In this document: positions 31,274-40,108 of the stretch, one piece after another | Layout of the letters: each line of letters begins with the position of its first letter | How positions within the stretch are numbered: position 1 is the stretch's first letter | Source of the DNA: Saccharothrix australiensis | GTDB taxonomy: Bacteria > Actinomycetota > Actinomycetes > Mycobacteriales > Pseudonocardiaceae | Assembly: GCF_003634935.1 (NCBI RefSeq) | Contig: NZ_RBXO01000001.1 | Span: 2,133,501 to 2,197,500, forward strand | Reading direction: 5' to 3' | DNA length: 64,000 nt | Translations under genes and position numbers: made by a program | The notes under the pieces: model-generated | The model's input: only the letters and a program-made list of their open reading frames with translations | Told to the model about the DNA's origin: nothing | Database searches by the model: none

Positions 31274-32380
31274 GTGACAGTGGACAGGCGACGGTTCCTG
31301 GGGGCCGTGGGCGTTGGAGCGGGGTTGCTGATGACCGAAGGTGTCGCCGAGGCACGCGCGGAGGTCCGCGTCTATCTGGGCACCTACACCACCTGGGCGG
31401 GCGGTGGCGCCGGCATCGGGCTGGCCTCCTACGACGCCGCCACCGGCCGGCTGCGGTCGACCGGCGTGGTGAAGGGCGTGCCCAACCCGTCGTTCGTGAT
31501 CAGCGCGGGCCGGCGGGTCTACGCGGTCAACGAGCAGTCGCGGGGCACCGTCACGGCGCTGGACGTGGGCGCGGACGGCGTGCCGAAGGTGATCAACACG
31601 CAGAGCACCGGGGGAGCCGACCCGTGCCACCTCGTGCTGCACCGCGGGCACGTGCTGGCCGCGAACTACAGCTCGGGCAGCGTGTCGGTGCACCCCGTGC
31701 GCGCCGACGGCGGCCTCGGCGCGCGCACGGACCTGGTGCGGCACCAGGGCTCCGGCCCGGACCCGGACCGGCAGGAGGGCCCGCACGCGCACCAGGTCGT
31801 GGTCGACCCGGCGGGTGAGTTCGTGCTCGCCGTGGACCTCGGCGCGGACGCCGTGTTCGGCTACCGGCTCGACGGCGGCCGGCTGACCCGCGTCTCGGCG
31901 GCCCGGCTGCACCCCGGCGCGGGGCCGCGCCACCTCGCGTTCCACCCGTCCGGGCGATTCGCCTACATCGCGAACGAGCTGGACTCCACGATCGTGGTCG
32001 CGGCCTACGCGCGCGGCGCGCTCACGCCCGGCCGCAAGTACGGCACGCTGCCCGCCGGCGCGCCCACCACGCCGCGCAACTACCCGGCCGAGGTCGTGGT
32101 GTCGGCGGACGGCCGGTTCGTCTACCTGTCCAACCGGGGCCACGACAGCGTGGCGGTGTTCGCGGTGGAGGAGGACGGCGCGGCGCTGCGGCTGCTGGAG
32201 GCGGTGCCGGTGGGCGGCGACTTCCCCCGGCACATCACCCTCGACCCCACCGGGAAGCTGCTGTTCGCGTCCAACCAGAACTCGAACACGGTGACCACGT
32301 TCGCGGTGGACCAGGCGACCGGGAAGCTCAAGCACACGAGCACGTTCCCCGCGCCGATCCCCGTGTGCGTCGCTCTATAG
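31274..32380 (+). CDS. Tat-exported lactonase family (beta-propeller) protein
   Basis: A 368-residue seven-bladed propeller of the lactonase/6-phosphogluconolactonase family. GTG 31274 is preferred over the upstream frame opening because GGAGG lies six bases before it and the protein then begins with a twin-arginine signal (VDRRRFLGAVGVGAG). Propeller markers: GTYTTWAGGGAGIGLASYDA, VNEQSRGTVTALDVG, GPHAHQVVVDPAGEFVLAVD near residue 170, and AFHPSGRFAYIANELDST near 218. The catalytic His/Arg/Glu of cytoplasmic Pgl cannot be confirmed. Export argues for an extracellular substrate rather than a pentose-phosphate role. Confidence 0.9.
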   Translation: MTVDRRRFLGAVGVGAGLLMTEGVAEARAEVRVYLGTYTTWAGGGAGIGLASYDAATGRLRSTGVVKGVPNPSFVISAGRRVYAVNEQSRGTVTALDVGADGVPKVINTQSTGGADPCHLVLHRGHVLAANYSSGSVSVHPVRADGGLGARTDLVRHQGSGPDPDRQEGPHAHQVVVDPAGEFVLAVDLGADAVFGYRLDGGRLTRVSAARLHPGAGPRHLAFHPSGRFAYIANELDSTIVVAAYARGALTPGRKYGTLPAGAPTTPRNYPAEVVVSADGRFVYLSNRGHDSVAVFAVEEDGAALRLLEAVPVGGDFPRHITLDPTGKLLFASNQNSNTVTTFAVDQATGKLKHTSTFPAPIPVCVAL

Positions 32381-32426
32381 GGGCACTTTCCGGGCGTCCC
32401 ACCGTCCACAGTGGTAACTGTGCTGC

Positions 32427-33161
32427 ATGAACCTGATGGCAGCACTGTTGGTGGCGGCCCTGACCCCGGCGCCCGCGCCCGCCGCGCCCGAGTACGTCGC
32501 ACTGGGCGACTCGTACGCGGCGGGCGTCGGCGCGGACCGGGCGTCGTGCGGACGGGATCGCAACGCCTACCCCGAGCTGTACGCCGCGACGCACCGCCTG
32601 GAGCTGGAGTTCGCGGCCTGTTCCGGGGCGACCACCGGCGACGTGGCGCGGCAGGCGGAGCGGATCACGGGGGAGACCTCGCTGGTCACGGTGACGGTGG
32701 GCGGCAACGACGCCGGCTTCAGCGACGTGCTGACCACGTGCGTGCTGCGGAGTGAGGAGAAGTGCCTCCGCCGGGTCGACACCGCCGAGGAGTTCATCGA
32801 GGACGAGTTGCCCCGGCGCCTCGACGCCCTGTACCGGTCGGTGCGCGAGCGGACGTCCGCGCGGGTGGTCGTGCTGGGCTACCCGCACCTGTTCGACACC
32901 GACGGCCGGTGCGGGATGAGCAAAGCCAGGCGGGAGGCGCTGAACGGGGCCTCCGACCGGATCTCGGAGGTCCTGCGGGACCGCGCCGAGGCGGCCGGGT
33001 TCGCCTACGCCGACGTCCGGGACGAGTTCGAGGGGCACGGCGTGTGCTCCGACGACCCGTGGATCCACGACCTGACGTTCCCGGTCGGCGACTCCTTCCA
33101 CCCGAACGCCGCCGGCCACCGCCACGGCTACCTGAAGGCGCTCACGCGGGCGACCGCGTGA
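32427..33161 (+). CDS. Secreted SGNH/GDSL hydrolase
   Basis: A 244-residue secreted esterase/lipase-type hydrolase. It has a short signal peptide (MNLMAALLVAALTPAPAPAA), block I YVALGDSYAAGVG (catalytic Ser), block III TVGGNDAGFSD, and block V DSFHPNAAGHRHGYL (Asp and His). Six Cys could form disulfides as in Streptomyces-type SGNH esterases. A near-palindrome GTCCACAGTGG lies just upstream at 32404. It follows the lactonase gene by 46 bases and may be transcribed with it. Confidence 0.92.
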   Translation: MNLMAALLVAALTPAPAPAAPEYVALGDSYAAGVGADRASCGRDRNAYPELYAATHRLELEFAACSGATTGDVARQAERITGETSLVTVTVGGNDAGFSDVLTTCVLRSEEKCLRRVDTAEEFIEDELPRRLDALYRSVRERTSARVVVLGYPHLFDTDGRCGMSKARREALNGASDRISEVLRDRAEAAGFAYADVRDEFEGHGVCSDDPWIHDLTFPVGDSFHPNAAGHRHGYLKALTRATA

Positions 33162-33166
33162 CGGAG

Positions 33167-33201
33167 CACCACCGCGGCCCGCGAGCGGCCCGTCGGTGGT
33201 G
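33167..33201. terminator. Hairpin behind the SGNH hydrolase gene
   Basis: CACCACCG and CGGTGGTG arms (eight bases, perfect) around a 19-base GC-rich loop, five bases after the stop. Weaker than the other terminators of the window. Confidence 0.5.
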
Positions 33202-33275
33202 ACCCGCGCGACCCCGCCGGCCGCCGCGCGAGGGCCGGCGGGCAACCCGTTGACGGCGACCGGCCGCGACCGGCG

Positions 33276-34082
33276 ATGATGCCCGGCGTGAAACCCACGA
33301 ACGGGCTGCGCGCGGTCGCGGCCACCCGCTACGTCACGCCCTTCCGGGAGGGTGGCTCCCTGCCGGGCCTGGTGGAGGCCGACGACCTCGGCATGTACGT
33401 CCTGAAGTTCCGGGGCGCGGGCCAGGGCGTCAAGGCGCTGGTCGCCGAGATCGTGGTCGGCGAGCTGGCCCGCGCGCTGGGCTTCCGGGTGCCGGAGATC
33501 GTCCTGGTCGACCTCGACCCGGAGCTGGCGCGGTCCGAGCCCGACCAGGAGGTGCAGGAGCTGCTGCGCGCCAGCGGCGGCGTCAACCTGGGCCTGGACT
33601 ACCTGCCCGGCTCGTTCGACTACAACCCCGCGGTGCGCCCGCCGTCGCCGGAGACCGCGGCTCGCCTGCTGTGGCTGGACGCGCTCACGCTCAACGTGGA
33701 CCGCAGCTGGCGCAACCCCAACACCCTGCTGTGGCACCGCGAGCTGTGGCTGATCGACCACGGCGCGTCGCTGTACTTCCACCACTCCTGGCGGCCCGAC
33801 CGCTTCCCGGCCCCGACCTACCGGTTCGACGCGGCCGACCACCTGATGCTGCCGTTCGCGGGCCCGCTGGCCGACGTGGACGCCGAGCTGTCCGCCCTGG
33901 TGACCCCGGAGCGGGTGCGCGGGATCCTGGCGCTGGTGCCCGACGAGTGGCTCGCCCGTGACGAGTCCTTCGACACACCGGACCGGGTCCGCGCGGCCTA
34001 CGAGCAGTTCTTCGCGACCCGTCTCGCCCGGCCGCGCGCCTGGGTCGACGCACTGGAGGAGACCCGTGCCGCACGTGTTTGA
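33276..34082 (+). CDS. HipA-like kinase-fold protein
   Basis: About 268 residues (or 264 from GTG 33288). The sequence shows a HipA-type kinase core without the usual HipA N-domain. Markers are MYVLKFRGAGQGVKALVAEI near residue 40, ELARALGFRVPEIVLVDLDP near 62, LLWLDALTLNVDRSWRNPNT near 131 (catalytic loop region with Asp and Asn), and LWLIDHGASLYFHHSW near 155 (metal-binding Asp). It overlaps the next gene, DUF3037, by 17 bases; the pair recurs in many bacteria. No HipB-type antitoxin is present, so a toxin role is not supported. Start choice is uncertain because no ribosome-binding site is clear. Confidence 0.85.
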   Translation: MMPGVKPTNGLRAVAATRYVTPFREGGSLPGLVEADDLGMYVLKFRGAGQGVKALVAEIVVGELARALGFRVPEIVLVDLDPELARSEPDQEVQELLRASGGVNLGLDYLPGSFDYNPAVRPPSPETAARLLWLDALTLNVDRSWRNPNTLLWHRELWLIDHGASLYFHHSWRPDRFPAPTYRFDAADHLMLPFAGPLADVDAELSALVTPERVRGILALVPDEWLARDESFDTPDRVRAAYEQFFATRLARPRAWVDALEETRAARV

Positions 34083-34455
34083 GTACGCGCTGCTGCGCGC
34101 GGTGCCCAGGCAGGAACGGGGCGAGTTCGTCAACGTCGGGGTGCTCGTCTACTGCGCGCCGCTGGACTTCCTCGGCGCCCGCGTGCACGTCGACGAGCGG
34201 CGCCTGCGCGCGCTGGACCCGTTCGTCGACGTCGACCTGCTGGCGGCGAACCTGGCGCACCTCGGGGTGTCCTGCGACGGCGACCCGCAGGCCGGGCCGG
34301 TGTCCAGGACGCCGCCCGGCAAGCGGTTCCGCTGGCTGACCGCGCCGCGCAGCACCATCATCCAGACCTCGCCCGCGCACACCGGCCTGACCGACGACCC
34401 GGAGGCGTCCCTGGACCACCTCCTGCGGACGCTCGTGCTGCCGCCCGAGCACTAG
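34066..34455 (+). CDS. DUF3037 domain-containing protein
   Basis: A 129-residue protein. GTG 34066 is chosen because GGAGGAG precedes it and the product then begins with the DUF3037 hallmark PHVFEYALLRAVPRQERGEF followed by VNVGVLVYCAPLDFLGARV. The end (PRSTIIQTSPAHTGLTDDPE) also fits the family. It overlaps the HipA-like gene and is certainly co-translated with it. The function is unknown; the conserved pairing suggests that the two proteins act together. Confidence 0.88.
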   Translation: MPHVFEYALLRAVPRQERGEFVNVGVLVYCAPLDFLGARVHVDERRLRALDPFVDVDLLAANLAHLGVSCDGDPQAGPVSRTPPGKRFRWLTAPRSTIIQTSPAHTGLTDDPEASLDHLLRTLVLPPEH

Positions 34456-34533
34456 TCTGGCAACCTCTCGTCGCACACCGCGTCCTTATGTGTGCGAGCA
34501 GCAGGCCAACAAGACGGGATCGGGGTCGCGGAC

Positions 34534-35550
34534 ATGAGCGCCGGCTACCACCAGGGTTACCAACAGCGGGGCGGCCACCGGCCGGCGCCAGGGCGCCGCA
34601 AGCCCAGGATCGGCCGGATCATCGCGGTCGTCCTCGTGCTGCTGCTGGCGTTCGCGATCGCCCTGTGGATCTACGTCGACTCGTCGCTGCGCCGCATCGA
34701 CGCGCTGCCGGACTACCAGGGCCGCCCGGCGGACACGCCGGGCACGAACTGGCTGCTGGTCGGGTCGGACGCGCGGGACGACCTGTCCGAGGAGCAGAAG
34801 GCCGCGCTGGCCACCGGTGACGCGGGCGGTCGCCGCACGGACACCATCATGATCCTGCACATCCCGGACGGCTCCGGGAAGTCGACCCTGGTGAGCGTGC
34901 CGCGCGACTCCTACGTCGACATTCCGGGCAACGGCAAGAACAAGATCAACGCGGCGTTCGCGTTCGGCGGCGCGCCGCTGCTGGTGCAGACCGTCGAGGG
35001 CGCGACGGGCCTGCGGATCGACCACTACATGGAGATCGGGTTCGGCGGCTTCGCGGGCATCGTGGACGCCGTGGGCGGCGTCGACATGTGCATCAAGGAG
35101 CCCATGAACGACCCGCTCGCGGGCCTGGACCTCCAGCCGGGGTGCCCCCAGGAGCTGGACGGCGCGCAGGCGCTCGGCTTCGTCCGCACGCGGGCGTTCG
35201 CGTCGGCCGACCTCCAGCGCGTGCAGAACCAGCGGGAGTTCCTGTCGGCGCTGTCCGACCGGGCGACCAGCGTCGGCACGCTGATCAACCCGTTCCGCGC
35301 GTTCCCGCTGCTGTTCGCGGCGACCGACTCGATCTCCGTGGACGACGACGACCACCTGCACAACCTGGCCGGCATGGCGTTCGGCATGGGCGGCGGTGTC
35401 GACAACGTGACGGTGCCGGTGGGCGGCACGCCCACCGTGGCGGGCGCGGGCTCGGTCGTGCAGTGGGACCGCGCCAACGCCCTGCGCCTGTTCGGCGCGC
35501 TGGAGAAGGACGAGCCGGTGCCGTCGGACCTGTTGGCGCAGCCGAAGTAG
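34534..35550 (+). CDS. LytR-CpsA-Psr (LCP) family protein
   Basis: A 338-residue membrane protein that, like characterised LCP enzymes, should transfer polyprenyl-linked glycopolymers (arabinogalactan or teichoic-type) to peptidoglycan. It has a cytoplasmic basic N-terminus, one membrane helix (IIAVVLVLLLAFAIALWIYV near residue 29) and the LCP domain: NWLLVGSDARDDLSEEQ near 69, RRTDTIMILHIPDGSGKSTL near 98, SVPRDSYVDIPGNGKNKINA near 122, and GAQALGFVRTR near 208, with the Arg and Asp residues that bind the lipid pyrophosphate. ATG 34534 is chosen because the residues before it are not typical. Confidence 0.93.
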   Translation: MSAGYHQGYQQRGGHRPAPGRRKPRIGRIIAVVLVLLLAFAIALWIYVDSSLRRIDALPDYQGRPADTPGTNWLLVGSDARDDLSEEQKAALATGDAGGRRTDTIMILHIPDGSGKSTLVSVPRDSYVDIPGNGKNKINAAFAFGGAPLLVQTVEGATGLRIDHYMEIGFGGFAGIVDAVGGVDMCIKEPMNDPLAGLDLQPGCPQELDGAQALGFVRTRAFASADLQRVQNQREFLSALSDRATSVGTLINPFRAFPLLFAATDSISVDDDDHLHNLAGMAFGMGGGVDNVTVPVGGTPTVAGAGSVVQWDRANALRLFGALEKDEPVPSDLLAQPK

Positions 35551-35566
35551 CGGTCCTCGGCGGTGT

Positions 35567-35589
35567 GCTGCCCGGCACGTCCGGGCAGC
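35567..35589. terminator. Terminator behind the LCP gene
   Basis: GCTGCCCGG-CACGT-CCGGGCAGC, nine-base perfect arms, 16 bases after the stop codon. Confidence 0.8.
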
Positions 35590-35733
35590 GCGCGCGACCG
35601 GCCTCCACCGACGTGGCGCGCGGCGGGTGGCTCGACGGGCGCGCGGCGGGCCGCGCGAAGGCCGTCGTCGACGCGTTCGCGGGTGGGCTCCCCCCGACCG
35701 AGCCCACGCACGCCGCCGTCGCCGGCCCCCGGG

Positions 35734-35892
35734 TCAGTCCCCGGTCTCGGCGGGCGCGGCCCCGGCGTCGTGGGCCCTCAGGTCCCCGGTCCTGGCGTCG
35801 TGGGCCTCGATGTCCCCGGCCTCGATGTCGGCGCTGGCCTCGATGATGCCTTCGAACTCGCGCAGCAGGTCGTCGTAGATCGGCGTGAGTGA
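35734..35892 (-). CDS. Small acidic hypothetical protein
   Basis: A 52-residue frame from GTG 35892, which is preceded by GGGGG at a suitable distance. The N-terminal part is VSLTPIYDDLLREFEGIIEA; the remainder is acidic with imperfect repeats (DIEAGDIEAHDA, DLRAHDAG). No known domain. It lies alone between the LCP terminator and the 3-hydroxybutyrate module, in a region whose upstream flank (35893-36050) is relatively A/T-rich and promoter-like. Moderate support only. Confidence 0.5.
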   Translation of the reverse strand, partial: SLTPIYDDLLREFEGIIEASADIEAGDIEAHDARTGDLRAHDAGAAPAETGD

Positions 35893-36091
35893 CACTTGGT
35901 AACCCCCACAGTCTGGTTCGTCCCCCGATCGGGCCAAAGCAGCCTACTCACGATCCGCAGTCCACTTCACTCGGTATTGGCGGATTGCCGGCGTGGGTTG
36001 CTAACTGTTGGCTAAACACATCGCGAACCCGCAGGTTGTGTAGCGCGCCGACATGGGCGGTGACCCGGCTCCCGCCCTAGCGTGAACGGCC

Positions 36092-36856
36092 ATGAACAGT
36101 GTCCCCGGTCACAGCGGCGAGCTGGCCGGTCGCACCGCCCTGGTCACCGGGGCGGGCAGCGGCATCGGGCGGGCGTGCGCCGCGGCGCTGGCCGCCGCGG
36201 GCGCCCGCGTCCACCTGGTCGACCGCGCCGAGGCGGTCCTGGCGGCGGCCGACGACGTCGGCGGCACGGCCCACGTCGTGGACCTCGCGCGGGACGACGC
36301 CGCGACCTCGCTGCCCGCCGCCGTCGACATCCTCGTCAACAACGCCGGCCTCCAGCACGTCGCCCCGGTGCACGAGTTCCCGCCGGAGAAGTTCGAACTC
36401 CTCCAACGGGTCATGGTCACCGCGCCGTTCCGGCTCGCCCGGCACGTCCTGCCGCACATGTACGGGCGGGGGTGGGGCCGGGTCGTCAACATCTCCAGCG
36501 TGCACGGCACGCGCGCGAGCGCCTTCAAGTCCGCCTACGTCGCGGCCAAGCACGGGCTCGAAGGGCTGAGCAAGGTCATCGCGCTGGAAGGCGCGGAGCA
36601 CGGCGTCACCAGCAACTGCGTCAGCCCCGGCTACGTCCGCACCCCGTTGGTGGAGAACCAGATCGAGGACCAGGCGCGGGCGCACGGCATCGACCCGCGG
36701 CGCGTGCTCACCGACGTCCTGCTCGCCCGGCACGCCGTCAAGCGACTGGTGGAACCGCACGAGGTCGCCGAACTGGTCCGCTGGCTGTGCGGCGACCAGG
36801 CGCGCCACGTCACCGGGTCCACGTTGCCGATCGACGGCGGCTGGACCGCCCAGTAG
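36092..36856 (+). CDS. bdhA: 3-hydroxybutyrate dehydrogenase
   Basis: A 254-residue short-chain dehydrogenase. NAD-binding TGAGSGIG near residue 20, VDILVNNAGLQHVAPVHEFP near 77, Ser in NISSVHGTRASAFKSAYVAA (with the catalytic Tyr and Lys just after), and VSPGYVRTPLVENQIEDQAR near 174. The NNAGLQHVAPVHEFP and PLVENQI segments are characteristic of D-3-hydroxybutyrate dehydrogenases, which interconvert 3-hydroxybutyrate and acetoacetate. It precedes an MHS transporter and a GAF regulator, together a plausible 3-hydroxybutyrate uptake and oxidation module. The upstream region has direct repeats of a TTGCTAA/TTGGCTAA type (35997-36017). Confidence 0.92.
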   Translation: MNSVPGHSGELAGRTALVTGAGSGIGRACAAALAAAGARVHLVDRAEAVLAAADDVGGTAHVVDLARDDAATSLPAAVDILVNNAGLQHVAPVHEFPPEKFELLQRVMVTAPFRLARHVLPHMYGRGWGRVVNISSVHGTRASAFKSAYVAAKHGLEGLSKVIALEGAEHGVTSNCVSPGYVRTPLVENQIEDQARAHGIDPRRVLTDVLLARHAVKRLVEPHEVAELVRWLCGDQARHVTGSTLPIDGGWTAQ

Positions 36857-36918
36857 GCCGGTCCCGTCGCCGAGAACCCCTGCCCCGCAACACGTCCCCG
36901 ATGAAGTGGTGACCCGCC

Positions 36919-38253
36919 ATGACCAACGCCGCTGCGCCCCGGCAGAGCTTCACCAAGGTCGTCGTAGCCGGCCTCGTCGGCACCACCGTGGAGTGGTACG
37001 ACTTCTTCCTCTACGGCTCGGCCGCCGCGCTGGTGTTCAACAAGCTGTTCTTCCCCGACTCGGACCCGCTCACCGGCACGCTGCTCGCGTTCCTCACCTA
37101 CGCCATCGGCTTCCTCGCCCGCCCGCTCGGCGGCCTGGTGTTCGGCCACTACGGCGACAAGCTGGGCCGCAAGAAGCTGTTGGTGCTCAGCCTGCTCCTG
37201 ATGGGCGGCGCGACGTTCGCGATGGGGCTGCTGCCCACCCACGCCGCGATCGGCGTCGCCGCGCCGCTGCTGCTGACGTTCCTGCGCCTGGTGCAGGGGT
37301 TCGCGCTGGGCGGCGAGTGGGGCGGCGCGGTGCTCATCGTCTCCGAGCACGGCACCGCGGCCCGGCGCGGGTTCTGGGCGTCGTGGCCGCAGGCGGGCGC
37401 GCCGATGGGCAACCTGCTGGCGACCGCGGTGCTGGCGGTGCTGGCGTCGGCGCAGAGCGAGGCGGCGTTCCTGTCGTGGGGCTGGCGGGTGCCGTTCCTG
37501 CTGTCCGGCGTGCTCGTGGTGGTGGGCCTGTGGGTCCGGCTGAGCGTGTCGGAGTCGCCGATCTTCCTCGCGGCGCGGGCGAAGGCGGAGGCAGCAGCCC
37601 AGGTCAGGCGGAAGCCGCCGGTCGTGGCCGTGCTGCGCGACCACTGGCGCGAGGTGCTGATCGCGATGGGCGCCCGCATGGCGGAGAACGTGTCCTACTA
37701 CGTGATCACCGCGTTCATCCTGGTCTACCTCTCGACGTCGCTCGGCCTGCCCCGCTCCACCGGGCTCAACGCGGTGCTCATCGCGTCGGCCGCGCACCTG
37801 CTCGCGATCCCCCTGTGGGGCGCGCTCTCGGACCGCATCGGCCGCCGCGCCACCTACGTGCTCGGCGCGGTCGGCATGGGCGCGTGGATGTACCCGTTCT
37901 TCCTGCTGCTGGACACCAGGTCGTTCGGCGCGATCACGCTGGCCGTCACCGTCGGCCTGGTGCTGCACGGCGCGATGTACGGTCCGCAGGCGGCGTTCTT
38001 CGCGGAGCTGTTCGGCACGGAGGTCCGCTACTCGGGCGCGTCCATCGGCTACCAGCTCGCGTCGATCGCGGCGGGCGCGCTGGCCCCGATCGTCGCGACC
38101 GCGCTGCTGCGGGACTTCGGCGGCCCGTTCCCGATCGTGCTGTACGTGGTCGCGATGTGCGTGCTGACGGTCGTCGCGGTCCTCGCCGCCCGCGAGACCA
38201 GGGGCAGCTCGCTGGACCGGGCCGACGGCGAGCACACCGCGGTGTCAGCATGA
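36919..38253 (+). CDS. MFS transporter, metabolite:H+ symporter (MHS) family
   Basis: A 444-residue twelve-helix transporter. MHS hallmarks: GTTVEWYDFFLYGSAAALVF near residue 21, FLARPLGGLVFGHYGDKLGR near 65 (the family's conserved loop), LVQGFALGGEWGGAVLIVSE near 125, and ALSDRIGRRATYVLG near 308. Relatives import dicarboxylates, shikimate, proline/betaine or similar compounds. Between the hydroxybutyrate dehydrogenase and the GAF regulator, it is likely the importer for 3-hydroxybutyrate or a related acid; substrate is inferred from context. Confidence 0.92.
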   Translation: MTNAAAPRQSFTKVVVAGLVGTTVEWYDFFLYGSAAALVFNKLFFPDSDPLTGTLLAFLTYAIGFLARPLGGLVFGHYGDKLGRKKLLVLSLLLMGGATFAMGLLPTHAAIGVAAPLLLTFLRLVQGFALGGEWGGAVLIVSEHGTAARRGFWASWPQAGAPMGNLLATAVLAVLASAQSEAAFLSWGWRVPFLLSGVLVVVGLWVRLSVSESPIFLAARAKAEAAAQVRRKPPVVAVLRDHWREVLIAMGARMAENVSYYVITAFILVYLSTSLGLPRSTGLNAVLIASAAHLLAIPLWGALSDRIGRRATYVLGAVGMGAWMYPFFLLLDTRSFGAITLAVTVGLVLHGAMYGPQAAFFAELFGTEVRYSGASIGYQLASIAAGALAPIVATALLRDFGGPFPIVLYVVAMCVLTVVAVLAARETRGSSLDRADGEHTAVSA

Positions 38254-38257
38254 CGCC

Positions 38258-40108
38258 ATGACCGAGGCCGACGCGGCGGAGCACCTGCTGGAGCTGCTGG
38301 ACCTGCTCGCGGCCGACGCGAGCAGCGAGCGGCTCGCGCGGGTGCTCCCCGCGGCGCGCGCGGCGGGCGTCGGCGGCGGGGACCTGGACCGGCTCGGCCG
38401 CGCCACCGAGCGGGCGCTGCGCATCCGCCGCACCCTCACCGCGCACCGCCGCCGGGAAGCCGAGCTGGAGGCCCTGTTCGACACGGCGAGCGACCTCGCG
38501 GGCGTGCGCGACCCGGACGGCGTCCTGCGGTCCATCGTGCGCCGCGCCCGGCTGCTGCTCGGCGCGGACACCGCGTACCTGAGCATGAACCAGCCCGACG
38601 AGCGCGGCACCTACATGAGGGTCACCGACGGTTCGGTCTCGCTGGAGTTCCAGCGGCTCCGGCTCGGCCTGGGCGAGGGGCTGGGCGGGTTGGTCGCGCA
38701 GACCGCCCAGCCCTACGTGACGGCCGACTACGCCGCCGACGACCGGTTCCACCACACCCCGGCCATCGACTCCGCCGTCCGCGACGAGGGCCTGGTCGCC
38801 ATCCTCGGCGTGCCGCTGAAGCTGGGCAGGCGCGTCATCGGCGTGCTGTACGCGGCGAACCGCTCGCCCCGCCGCTTCCCGCCCGACGAGGTGGCGCTGC
38901 TGTCGTCGCTGGCCGACCACGCGGCGATCGCGCTCGACACCGCCCACCTGCTGGAGGAGACCCGCGCGGCGGGCGAGACGATCCGCGCGCACAACGAGGC
39001 CATGCGCCGCGCCGAGGACGCGCACGACCGGCTCACCGACCTGGTGCTGCGCGGCGCGGACGTGCCCGAGGTCGCGGCGGCGGTGGCGGAGGTGCTCGGC
39101 GGCGGGATCGTCGTGCACGACCGCGAAGGCGCGGAACTGGCCCGCACAGGCGGGGCGCAAGCGCTCGCGCCCCGGTCGGCGGTCACCGCGTCGCGCGCGA
39201 GCGGCCGGGCCGTCCCGCAGGACGGCGCCTGGGTGTGCGCCGTGCTCGCCGGCCCCGAGCTGCTCGGCAGCATCGCGCTGACCGGCAGGCGCGACCTCGC
39301 CGACGCCGACCGCAGGCTGTTCGAACGCGCCTCGGTGGTCACCGCGCTGCTGTTGCTGCTGCGCCGCACGGTCGCCGAGGCGGAGCACAAGGTGCGCGGC
39401 GAGCTGATCACCGACCTGCTCACGACGCCCGACCCGGACGCGGTGGCGCTGCACGCCCGCGCCCGCCGGATCGGGGTGGACCTGGCCGCGCGGCACGTGG
39501 TGCTGGTCGCCGACGGCCCGCGCGACCGGCTGCTCGCCGCCGCCGCGCACCACGCGTCCACCGGCCGCGGCCTGGCCGGCGCGCACGGCGAGCACGTGGT
39601 GCTGGTGTTGCCCGGCGACGACCTCGCGGGCGCGGCGGCGGAGGCGGCACGGGTGCTGGGCCAGGCGGCGGGCACGCCGGTGACGGTGGGCGCGGGCGGA
39701 CCCGCGGCCGGGCCGCGCGAGGTCGCCGCCGCGCACGCGGAAGCCGTCCGCTGCCTGCGCGCGCTGCTGCTGCTCGACCGGCGCGGCACCGGCGGCACCC
39801 TGGCGGACCTGGGCTTCGTCGGCGTGCTGCTCGGTGACCGGGCCGACCTCGGCGGGTACGTGCGCGCCACCCTCGGCCCGCTGCTGGACTACGACGCGAG
39901 CCGGGGCACCGAGCTGGTGCGGACGGTCACCGCGTACTTCGCGTGCGGCCGGCACCTGGGCCGGACGAAGGACGCGCTGCACGTCCACGTGAACACCGTG
40001 GTGCAGCGCCTGGACCGCGTGGCCGGCCTGCTCGGCGACGACTGGCAGTCGCCGGACCGCGCGCTGGAGGTGCACCTGGCGCTGCGGCTGCTGAAGGTCC
40101 TGGGATGA
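38258..40108 (+). CDS. GAF domain regulator with PucR-type C-terminal helix-turn-helix
   Basis: A 616-residue regulator. An N-terminal helical region is followed by a GAF domain from about residue 70 to 225 (DPDGVLRSIVRRARLLLGAD, LSMNQPDERGTYMRVTDGSV, LVAILGVPLKLGRRVIGVLY, FPPDEVALLSSLADHAAIAL). A coiled segment and a CdaR/GGDEF-like middle region (AEHKVRGELITDLLTTPDPD onwards) come next. The C-terminus is a PucR-type HTH: VRTVTAYFACGRHLGRTKDA and HVHVNTVVQRLDRVAGLLG. It starts five bases after the transporter stop and probably activates this operon in response to the imported acid. Followed by a strong hairpin. Confidence 0.9.
   Translation: MTEADAAEHLLELLDLLAADASSERLARVLPAARAAGVGGGDLDRLGRATERALRIRRTLTAHRRREAELEALFDTASDLAGVRDPDGVLRSIVRRARLLLGADTAYLSMNQPDERGTYMRVTDGSVSLEFQRLRLGLGEGLGGLVAQTAQPYVTADYAADDRFHHTPAIDSAVRDEGLVAILGVPLKLGRRVIGVLYAANRSPRRFPPDEVALLSSLADHAAIALDTAHLLEETRAAGETIRAHNEAMRRAEDAHDRLTDLVLRGADVPEVAAAVAEVLGGGIVVHDREGAELARTGGAQALAPRSAVTASRASGRAVPQDGAWVCAVLAGPELLGSIALTGRRDLADADRRLFERASVVTALLLLLRRTVAEAEHKVRGELITDLLTTPDPDAVALHARARRIGVDLAARHVVLVADGPRDRLLAAAAHHASTGRGLAGAHGEHVVLVLPGDDLAGAAAEAARVLGQAAGTPVTVGAGGPAAGPREVAAAHAEAVRCLRALLLLDRRGTGGTLADLGFVGVLLGDRADLGGYVRATLGPLLDYDASRGTELVRTVTAYFACGRHLGRTKDALHVHVNTVVQRLDRVAGLLGDDWQSPDRALEVHLALRLLKVLG

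Noticed and set aside
33276..34082. HipA toxin of a HipBA module
   Set aside because: No HipB-like HTH gene; the partner is DUF3037 and the N-terminal HipA domain is missing.
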